Source: Providencia huaxiensis
GTDB taxonomy: Bacteria; Pseudomonadota; Gammaproteobacteria; Enterobacterales; Enterobacteriaceae
NCBI RefSeq assembly: GCF_002843235.3
Contig: NZ_CP031123.2
Location: 2,604,001 to 2,668,000, forward strand
Reading direction: 5' to 3'
DNA length: 64,000 nt
Numbering within the stretch: position 1 is the first letter of the stretch; every line of letters starts with the position of its first letter. The translations under genes and the position numbers were made by a program. Below are positions 6,494-13,272 of the stretch, one piece after another. The notes beneath the pieces are model-generated. The model had not been told where the DNA came from, searched no databases, and saw nothing but the letters and a program-made list of their open reading frames with translations.

Positions 6494-7066
6494 TTAGGCT
6501 ATCCTTATCTTAATACCCGACGTTAATTTATCGACAAATGGTATAAATGCCTGCCAGTAATAATCCTCTAATCTTGCTTGTTCTGCTACTTTCTCCCTGA
6601 ATTTCTCCCACCTCATGCCCTTGGGTTTATCGAAAGAATACACATGCTTGGTTAGGTTACTAACATCTTGGCTATAACCCCAAATAGCAAAGCGGCCTAC
6701 TCGCACCTTGCGCCTTAATCGGTCAAGCTTGTTTTCACTCTGGCTGGCATAGTGGAAATTCCAACACGCTCTACAGGCTAAATCTTTACGACTAAAATAA
6801 AGCTCCGCTCTACGTTTACGGCAATAGGGGCATAAATACCAGTAGCGAACGCCATAACCTGCTTGAGTGGTGACGAGTGATAAAGAGAATCGCTTATCGC
6901 CTATAACGACCAAGTAATTATCACCATTTTTACCAATGATTAGTTTACCTGCGCTAGTATCCCACTGTAGGCCTTCACCATTGTTTTTAAACTTTCTGAT
7001 AGCAGCAATAGTGCCATGCCCGATAGTTGGTAATGCGTCCGTATAGTGCCTTGATTGTGGTCTCAT
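6494..7066 (-). CDS. Zinc-ribbon protein of genomic islands
   Basis: The central part reads GYGVRYWYLCPYCRKRRAELYF...LACRACWNFHYASQSE, a CPYC...CRAC zinc ribbon followed by the YASQ signature that I recall from uncharacterised island and prophage proteins. The C-terminal third is basic and helical. Length is 190 residues; the start has a GAGG site. Function is unknown; zinc and nucleic-acid binding are inferred. It is separated from the tail genes by the 7.2-kb repeats. Confidence 0.55.
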   Translation of the reverse strand: MRPQSRHYTDALPTIGHGTIAAIRKFKNNGEGLQWDTSAGKLIIGKNGDNYLVVIGDKRFSLSLVTTQAGYGVRYWYLCPYCRKRRAELYFSRKDLACRACWNFHYASQSENKLDRLRRKVRVGRFAIWGYSQDVSNLTKHVYSFDKPKGMRWEKFREKVAEQARLEDYYWQAFIPFVDKLTSGIKIRIA

Positions 7067-7194
7067 AATGCCTCGCCATTTTCAATCCGAAATAATATGA
7101 GTTTTTCATAAATTGTCATTATCGTTACTTCATCAATCCCTGTGATACCAATAGATACAAGCCTATTTCAAGGTAAGATTAATATTCTCTTTTT

Positions 7195-7330
7195 ATGGAC
7201 TCCGAAAACTCTTGCTACGATGTCCGAAAATTAACCGCTAACGTGTCCGATAATTCCGTCTAACGTGTGTAAAAACTCCCATTATACGATGTGTAAAAAC
7301 TATCTAACTACCTTTGCTAACGTGCCCGAA
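7195..7330. repeat. About 23-bp repeats ahead of the tail-block end
   Basis: AACGTG or ACGATG followed by TCCGAAAA-, TCCGATAA- or TGTAAAAAC-type words recurs with ACG at 7217, 7241, 7263, 7286 and 7320, a spacing of 22-24 bp then 34 bp. The first unit, ATGGACTCCGAAAACTC, closely matches units of the 33-bp repeats at 18711-18842. No gene is seen in 7067-7377. Confidence 0.65.
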
Positions 7331-7377
7331 AAGTCATATTTCTCCCTCGCGCGCGTACTGTTCACGAAAGTACCAAG

Positions 7378-7743
7378 TTAACGCTTCAATTCTTCCTGAA
7401 TATACTTAGCTAAATTGGGTAACGTTTCCTCTACACCTTTTTTCAGGAACTCTTTTTTAGCCGTTGGACGCTTAAAGTTCTGCTTAACTTTCGGGTCATG
7501 CACATACGCGGCATAGCTGGCGGAATAACCAATACGCCCCGTTACTCGCGTACCGTTAATGGTGACTGTGCGAAACTGGCTATTGATCAATGTTGAGGTA
7601 TCGATAGGCGTATAGACTGAGGCCTGTGCTCCAGCGTCGATAAGAAACCGCTGCATAGCTAAAGACACTCTTTGCTGAACATGGCTAACATAGCGGTCAA
7701 AGCTACCATTTCCTTTTTTACTGACAACTTTTACTTTTATCAT
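7378..7743 (-). CDS. HK97-gp10-like tail completion protein
   Basis: The 121-residue product contains VYTPIDTSTLINSQFRTVTINGTRVTGRIGYSASYAAYVHD, the TPxDTGxLxxS...Y.AYVE pattern of the HK97 gp10 family, which acts at the head-tail junction or tail end of siphophages. It starts after GGAG and follows the tape-measure gene by 46 bp on the same strand. In ordinary phages this gene precedes the tail tube and tape measure; here the order is reversed and the tube gene is missing. Confidence 0.7.
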   Translation of the reverse strand: MIKVKVVSKKGNGSFDRYVSHVQQRVSLAMQRFLIDAGAQASVYTPIDTSTLINSQFRTVTINGTRVTGRIGYSASYAAYVHDPKVKQNFKRPTAKKEFLKKGVEETLPNLAKYIQEELKR

Positions 7744-7789
7744 TGCTGTACTCCAATAAAACTAAAGGGCAGAAATCTGCCCATACTTA

Positions 7790-10700
7790 TTATATTTTGG
7801 GGCCTGCTGTTGTGTTGTTGATTACTGAACGGTGTATGGGCCCTTTCTCATTCATATCAGTGATAATGATCCTTGCCACATCTTCACCAGTAAGCCCTTT
7901 TTCCATTCTTGGTTCGATGGCGGCATTTGCCACATGGTTTTCAATTACCACACTGAAATTAACACTACTGCCACGTCCGCCCTGTAAATCTTTGTTTGAT
8001 ATAACTCGCCCATTGTCACCAGGGATCATGTATTGCTTGCCCGTACTCGCTTGGAATATCTCAGGCTTACCATTTTCACCGACACGATAATATTTACTCG
8101 CATCAACTACCCCGCCATTCTTACGCCCTCCGCCAAAGCCAATCATTGACATCGATGTAGCTTTCCCTGCGGCCTGTGCGGTTGTATACGCTGATAATCC
8201 CGTTCCTGATGCCGCCCCACCTGTTGCGATAGATGCCGCGATTGCCGCTGGTGTCCAAGCCGCTAATGCTGCCGCGCCTCCTGCTGTTGCTGCCGCTGCG
8301 TTCGCTGCCTGTGAAGCAACGCCAATTGTTTTGGTCAGGATGAAGTTTTTAAGCATCTCCACGCCAACCTGAGCAATGGAATTTACAACACTGTTTAGCA
8401 TCGTATTACCTAACGAACGCAACGCCTCGGACGCATCCATTGAGCCAGTGATTAACCCTGTCATGACGTTTGAAACATTACCCGCCAGAGAATCAACCGC
8501 CGAGGCTAACATCTCATAGCCTAGGTTCTGCTGTCTCATTAACTCCCATTGTGCCGCTAACTGCTGCTGTTGATACTCTTTCTCTGCTGCGGTTCTGAGT
8601 AGCTGGTATTGCGCATCGGTTGCCGCTTTGGATGCGGTGAACTGATCATGGCTAATTTGTTGTTTTGCATAGGCTTCATTGAGTATTTGTAACTCTTGCG
8701 CCTTGTATTCTTTCATCATGGCCAACTTCTGAGTATGCTCATTAGCCAATGCCTGAATTGGGTCAAATTTAGCGCGGTTCTCCTCAATATAATTGACTGA
8801 GGCGTTGATTTTGATATCGGTCATTCCCTGATTAAATGACACCATCGCCTCACGCCCCATGCGCTCAAAATCTTCCTTGTTGATGAATCCCTCATCTAAC
8901 AAACGCTTGAGGGTTTTCACTTCCTCACCAAAGGTATGCGCCAGTTTTAATTCTGGGGTGATTTCCTGAGCCGCAATGAAATCATTCACGCGCTGATTGA
9001 GGTCAAACAGTTCCGCAGCCTCTTTTGAGATAGCCGCTTTTTGTTTCTCTGTTGCCTGTGCTCCAAGTCGCTGAACAGCTTCATAGATTGCCATTTCGCG
9101 GTTAACATCGGCTGCGCCACTTTCCAGTAATCCATAGCGTTTTTTCAGTGTGGCCAATTGCTCACTCTGACGTTTTATCGCTTCATTCGCTTGGTTGGCG
9201 GCTTTAGCTGACTTGTTGCCTTTTGATTTACTGCTTAGTGCGGCTTCTTGGGCTTCACGTAACTTACGTATGGCTTCAATGGCTTTCGGGAGTTCGGTAT
9301 TGTAGGCCGCTGAACCTTGTTGTAATCCCATTTGCATAAGGAGCAACGAGGCGTTGTATTCATCCAGTGCCGGTTTACCGTCTTTCATGCCAATAGTGAG
9401 GGCTTGGGTGCGCTGCTCAATCTCAGTAAGCGAGTTAGCAAGGTTCAAGCTGACCGTTTTATCAAACTCATCCGTTAATTCTTGGATTTTCTGTTTAAAT
9501 ATTTCAGAGTCTTTAACAAAGCCGTCAGCAATTAACGCCTTTTCTAGCTCTTTGATAGCCTGCTCTTTCTTAACTGCTGCCTCGCTGCCTAATTCCAGTG
9601 ATCGGGCTACTTGTTGATTAGCATCAATCACGCCTTTAGCTTGGCGTTGATAAATTAAATCGGCTCTGGTCAGTTCATCCGTTTGTTGCGCTCTAACCTT
9701 AGCAATATCAGCGGCTTTGCCTTGTGATACCGTCCAGCGACGAATATTTTGCTCGCCTTCTGAAATAAGTAGCTCATATTGCTGCTGTTTCTTGGTGAGT
9801 TTTTCAATTTCCTTAACGAAATCATCTAACGAGTATGATGGGCTAACTTCTCCATCTTGCTTTTTAAGATCCTGAATTCCTTTTTCAATTCTGCCAAGTT
9901 CTTCTCTATGATTTCGTAGCTTTTCGTTTACGGCTTCAAGACTTTTTTTCTGTCCATCTAGCTCTGTGGTTGTTTCCGCTATCTTCTCGCCTAAGCGGTT
10001 AGCGACAACACGCGCCTGTTTTGCCGACAGTTCGTCAATTTTATCAATCCACTGATCTACCCTGTCATTAAACTCTTTAGTGGCGGTGTCATCGTTCATG
10101 GCGTTATACAATGCGTAAACACCTGCGGCAGCTAAAAAGAATACGCCAGTAGGACCACCTAATAACCCAACCGCGCCCCGTAACCCTTGCATAGCCATAG
10201 ACTGAGTTTTAGCGGCTTGGGCTGCGCGGTTATTGGCTGCGGTCATTGCGTCCGTTGTGGTCGCTAGTGTGGTTTTCGCTTTTTGCTCTAATGCTAATGC
10301 CGCATTTAATTTATGGGTTGCGTTGGCTTCAACTTCTTTCGCTTTAGCAACTTGAGCCTCTACACGCGCAATTTCTTTCCCTGTTGTGGCTAAATGCGTT
10401 TTGATTTTGGTTTCTGTGGCATGTAGGGCGTTGCTGGCTTTGGTGACGCGTTGTAGATTTTCCTCACTCGCTGCCATTTGGTAGGTTATTTCGGCATCCT
10501 TGAGCTGTGCCGCCTGTCGTGCTCTCAGTGACTCTAAATCACGTTGCTTGGCATCGTTAGCCGCTTCTAGTGAATAAACGTGCTCTAACGCTGCCTGAGC
10601 CGCTTTTAACTCGGCTTGTGCTGATACCGTCAGATTTCTAGCGTTAATGACTTCTTGGGAGGCTGCGGCTTGTAATGCCTGTGCTTTCATTTGAATAGCG

Positions 10701-11122
10701 CGAGTATGTGAAACCTCGGCTTGTGTGGCGTTAATTGCCCCTTGAGTGTGCTGTAAGAGTGAGGAGGTCGCACTACCAATATTAGAAATATACCCCGCAC
10801 CTAATAACCCAGAGACATTACTAATTATCCCTGTAAAACGCGCATTCGCGTTAGTTGCTCTATCTGTTGCGGCTGACGCTGCGCCAATTTGCCCCGTTAA
10901 CTCGCTCATTTGACGTGATAATCGGTTAATTTCAGGCATTTTTAACGCACTGGAAACCGCGATTGCTGTTTTATCAAATCGGTAAAAGGCTTTTGACGTA
11001 TCATCGGCCTGTTTACCCATTTCAGCCATTTTCCGTTTTGTTTCTCTAACCGCTTTCCCCGCCTCAAGAACGCCCTCGGTATCAGCTTTAATGATGATTT
11101 CAACCCCATCAATCTCAAACAT
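7790..11122 (-). CDS. Tail tape measure protein
   Basis: The 1110-residue product (start after GAGAGG) has the layout of lambda-type tape measures: a conserved N-terminal part, a long helical, Ala/Lys/Glu/Gln-rich region (about 110-300), a hydrophobic segment (about 311-337, GLRGAVGLLGGPTGVFFLAAAGVYALY), more coiled-coil, and a Gly/Ala-rich hydrophobic tail (about 935-985) before the C-terminal GGVVDASKYYRVGENGKPE..IPGDNGRVI block. Tape measures set tail length; at about 0.15 nm per residue this one would give roughly 165 nm. It appears intact although no tube, baseplate or capsid genes accompany it. Confidence 0.85.
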   Translation of the reverse strand: MFEIDGVEIIIKADTEGVLEAGKAVRETKRKMAEMGKQADDTSKAFYRFDKTAIAVSSALKMPEINRLSRQMSELTGQIGAASAATDRATNANARFTGIISNVSGLLGAGYISNIGSATSSLLQHTQGAINATQAEVSHTRAIQMKAQALQAAASQEVINARNLTVSAQAELKAAQAALEHVYSLEAANDAKQRDLESLRARQAAQLKDAEITYQMAASEENLQRVTKASNALHATETKIKTHLATTGKEIARVEAQVAKAKEVEANATHKLNAALALEQKAKTTLATTTDAMTAANNRAAQAAKTQSMAMQGLRGAVGLLGGPTGVFFLAAAGVYALYNAMNDDTATKEFNDRVDQWIDKIDELSAKQARVVANRLGEKIAETTTELDGQKKSLEAVNEKLRNHREELGRIEKGIQDLKKQDGEVSPSYSLDDFVKEIEKLTKKQQQYELLISEGEQNIRRWTVSQGKAADIAKVRAQQTDELTRADLIYQRQAKGVIDANQQVARSLELGSEAAVKKEQAIKELEKALIADGFVKDSEIFKQKIQELTDEFDKTVSLNLANSLTEIEQRTQALTIGMKDGKPALDEYNASLLLMQMGLQQGSAAYNTELPKAIEAIRKLREAQEAALSSKSKGNKSAKAANQANEAIKRQSEQLATLKKRYGLLESGAADVNREMAIYEAVQRLGAQATEKQKAAISKEAAELFDLNQRVNDFIAAQEITPELKLAHTFGEEVKTLKRLLDEGFINKEDFERMGREAMVSFNQGMTDIKINASVNYIEENRAKFDPIQALANEHTQKLAMMKEYKAQELQILNEAYAKQQISHDQFTASKAATDAQYQLLRTAAEKEYQQQQLAAQWELMRQQNLGYEMLASAVDSLAGNVSNVMTGLITGSMDASEALRSLGNTMLNSVVNSIAQVGVEMLKNFILTKTIGVASQAANAAAATAGGAAALAAWTPAAIAASIATGGAASGTGLSAYTTAQAAGKATSMSMIGFGGGRKNGGVVDASKYYRVGENGKPEIFQASTGKQYMIPGDNGRVISNKDLQGGRGSSVNFSVVIENHVANAAIEPRMEKGLTGEDVARIIITDMNEKGPIHRSVINNTTAGPKI

Positions 11123-11135
11123 AATGACCTCTCTT

Positions 11136-11474
11136 TTAATGTTTCGCTGATAACCCGCTGACATTACCGTCACGTAATGCAAAGCGTGTCATTTCGCCAA
11201 TCACATAAATACACTGATCTGTGATGGAATATGGCTTAGTGAATACATTCAAATACGGACGCAATAAATCACAGGCCTTACTCTCAACGTCGAACGACTC
11301 ACCGCGAGACTTAACAATTGATACCGCATTATCAAATAGCCCTGCCGCCAGCAATTCAGGGATCACCTCGCCTGTAATGCCGTTATAAGTCACTAATGTT
11401 GTTCCCGTTTCCGCTTTTAGCCCATCAACATAAATCTGAGCTATGGTACTTGCTAACTGCTGTAACTTTTCCAT
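11136..11474 (-). CDS. 112-aa protein before the tape measure, unknown
   Basis: I do not recognise the sequence (MEKLQQLASTIAQIYVDGL...). It is predicted mostly helical. The gene ends 13 bp before the tape-measure start and its ATG overlaps the stop of the 57-aa gene (TAATG), so the three are translationally linked. In siphophages this position is held by tail-assembly chaperones that bind the tape measure; that role is possible here but rests only on position. No programmed frameshift site was identified. Confidence 0.6.
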   Translation of the reverse strand: MEKLQQLASTIAQIYVDGLKAETGTTLVTYNGITGEVIPELLAAGLFDNAVSIVKSRGESFDVESKACDLLRPYLNVFTKPYSITDQCIYVIGEMTRFALRDGNVSGLSAKH

Positions 11475-11647
11475 TAGAACCCCTCACGCTGTAAGGCATC
11501 ACTTAATAGCCCTTGAATCAATTGGCTAATAGGCGCTCGTTGAATGAAAACATCTTTTTCACCCTGTTTTTCTTTAAATTTTTTAACGCGATCTACTATG
11601 TCGCTTTCAATTGACACTGCTTTGAAGGTTCTTTTTGGCTTATCCAT
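11474..11647 (-). CDS. 57-aa RHH-like protein opening the tail block
   Basis: A 57-residue product reads FKAVSIESDIVDRVKKFKEKQG..RAPISQLIQGLLSDALQ, a strand followed by two helices as in ribbon-helix-helix regulators. It is the first gene of the block leading to the tape measure, with a promoter presumably in 11650-11785, and its stop overlaps the next start (TAATG). It may autoregulate the tail block. Confidence 0.55.
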   Translation of the reverse strand: MDKPKRTFKAVSIESDIVDRVKKFKEKQGEKDVFIQRAPISQLIQGLLSDALQREGF

Positions 11648-11785
11648 GATTATTTATCCACCCTGTTGTTATATACACTACAATTATAATCCAGAGCAAA
11701 AAATAAACAATAATATATTGCTATAAATAATTATGAATGTAGAAATATTTTCTACTTATTTTGACTTTTATGAAATTAAGACAAC

Positions 11786-11812
11786 AAAAAACCGACTCAA
11801 GGTCGGCTTTTC
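11786..11812 (-). terminator. Rho-independent terminator after lipoprotein gene
   Basis: On the minus strand CCGAC-CTTGA-GTCGG is followed by TTTTTT. It lies 16 bp beyond the lipoprotein stop, so the lipoprotein is transcribed separately from the tail block. Confidence 0.75.
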
Positions 11813-11827
11813 TTATAGGTAAGAGTT

Positions 11828-12337
11828 CTAGTTTTTGGGTTTTAGATAATTGGTAAGAATAGCTAATTTTTTATCTTTATTTCTTATCCCAACAGATACA
11901 GATGCTTTATAACCGTTATTATCATATTCTGCAGATATATCACTACATCCAATTTTATCTAAACAATCAAAGAAATTATTTTCATCATCAACTCTGGCTG
12001 TCTCAGCAGTAGGCTCACCATATATCAACTTTAAGTTATTAGTGACTTTAGTAAACTTATCAATCACATCTTTTTTATCGGTTCTTTCCAGTTCCTCAGA
12101 ATGTAAGATTTGCACCAGTCCAGCATCAGGTGCAAATATTAAAAATGTAATTCCATCAGTGTTATCTGGCGTATTTTCTAACGTACAAGTAGCTAAACTA
12201 CATCCTTCACCATCTAAGTTTAACTTTTGGATATCCTCCACCGATTGCCCCCACTTAAAGCCGTAGGGTGCTGGTGGACTGTTATCACATCCCGATAGAA
12301 ACAAAGCCAATAAAGCCGTTATCATGATTTTTTTCAT
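11828..12337 (-). CDS. Small lipoprotein of the element
   Basis: MKKIMITALLALFLSGC is a lipoprotein signal with lipobox LSGC; the cysteine would be residue 17 and the next residue is Asp, which in enterics often keeps a lipoprotein in the inner membrane. The mature part has an FKWG..VEDI..L start, seen in several uncharacterised enteric lipoproteins, and two further cysteine pairs (SLATC, FDCLDKIGC). The start has AAGGAT. Phage-encoded lipoproteins often block superinfection; that is only a possibility here. Confidence 0.65.
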   Translation of the reverse strand: MKKIMITALLALFLSGCDNSPPAPYGFKWGQSVEDIQKLNLDGEGCSLATCTLENTPDNTDGITFLIFAPDAGLVQILHSEELERTDKKDVIDKFTKVTNNLKLIYGEPTAETARVDDENNFFDCLDKIGCSDISAEYDNNGYKASVSVGIRNKDKKLAILTNYLKPKN

Positions 12338-12411
12338 TTGGTTATCCTTTTAGTTGATAAGGCCAATTATACATAACCGCCTCGGCTTATGCTTTGGCGG
12401 TTGTTACCTTG

Positions 12412-12864
12412 CTATTTTTTAGCCCATTCCGCCAGCTTTTTCTCTGCTATGGCTTGCTGTTCTGGCGTGATTTCTCCGTTAGGTTGCCCGTACATATCAA
12501 ACCGATTGCCACCCAAGATAAGAGCCTTTAAATATACCTTACGATTGATATAAGCGTGTAGCCCTTGCTTTATTTGCCCCTCTGGGATATTCAGACCTTT
12601 ATCTTTAACCTCAGCAATCATAGCTTCCTTGATGCCAATCATTAGCGGCTTGGCTTCTGGCTCACTGAATAGCGTCCAATGCTGCGCTATACGGTCGATA
12701 CGGTGTTGTTTCTTCTTCGCATGAACATCTGCCTTGTTTTTCTTCTTCGATTGCTGTGAGGCTTCCTGTGGCGTTTTAGCCTGTATGCTTTTTGGTGTGT
12801 TCATCACTGGTGAATTTGTTACACCATTGTTATTTTTTCTTAATGATAAAGTCACTCGGGTCAT
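12412..12864 (-). CDS. FinO/ProQ-family RNA chaperone
   Basis: Residues about 57-145 match the FinO/ProQ RNA-binding domain: HWTLFSEPEAKPLMIGIKEAM, LNIPEGQIKQGLHAYINRKVYLKALILGGNRFDMYG and the closing GEITPEQQAIAEKKLAEW. The first 55 residues are a Ser/Thr/Lys-rich disordered tail, as in FinO. Such proteins bind 3' hairpins of small RNAs and protect or pair them; plasmid FinO controls conjugation. The gene sits just past the iteron array downstream of the primase, so a role with an element-encoded antisense RNA is plausible. Confidence 0.8.
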   Translation of the reverse strand: MTRVTLSLRKNNNGVTNSPVMNTPKSIQAKTPQEASQQSKKKNKADVHAKKKQHRIDRIAQHWTLFSEPEAKPLMIGIKEAMIAEVKDKGLNIPEGQIKQGLHAYINRKVYLKALILGGNRFDMYGQPNGEITPEQQAIAEKKLAEWAKK

Positions 12865-12912
12865 GATTTCTTTTTCCTCAAAAAAACTTTTCTATTAAAT
12901 ACGCGATCAGGT

Positions 12913-13204
12913 GTTGGTTCAGTCGGTTCAGTTGGTTCAATTTGTAAAGATGCTTGTTTTCAAAGTATTTATTTGAAAATACTGAACCAACATACCCATG
13001 ATTTGAACCGACATTTTCTATGTATGAACCAACATCGAATTTAAAAATGCCATCCAGTGGAAAAACTCTTTAATTCTGTGTGTTGGTTCAAAATGCCACT
13101 TTGTCGGTTCAAAACAGCCTCTTGTTGGTTCAGTGTTGGTTCAATAAATGCTATTTTTCCCTTATAAATCAATAAAACTTATCTACTGAACCAACTGAAC
13201 CGAC
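12913..13204. repeat. Twelve 9-bp iterons, candidate replication site
   Basis: GTYGGTTCA occurs forward three times head-to-tail at 12913, 12922 and 12931. TGAACCRAC (reverse) occurs at 12983, 13004 and 13025. Forward copies occur at 13082, 13103, 13124 and 13135, and reverse copies back-to-back at 13187 and 13196. Only one position varies. It lies directly past the primase stop, the place of the crr region relative to the alpha gene in phage P4, whose alpha protein also binds short iterons in both orientations. 12865-13272 has no gene. Confidence 0.85.
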
Positions 13205-13272
13205 ACTAAAACGATAAAATCACGCACATGAAAAAAACATTATGGGATTTTCATCCCTCCGCTAGTTGTTGC

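Noticed and set aside
7743..8090. Plus-strand frame of 115 codons over the end of the tape-measure gene
   Set aside because: It is the complement of a well-supported tape-measure gene and has no recognisable protein pattern.
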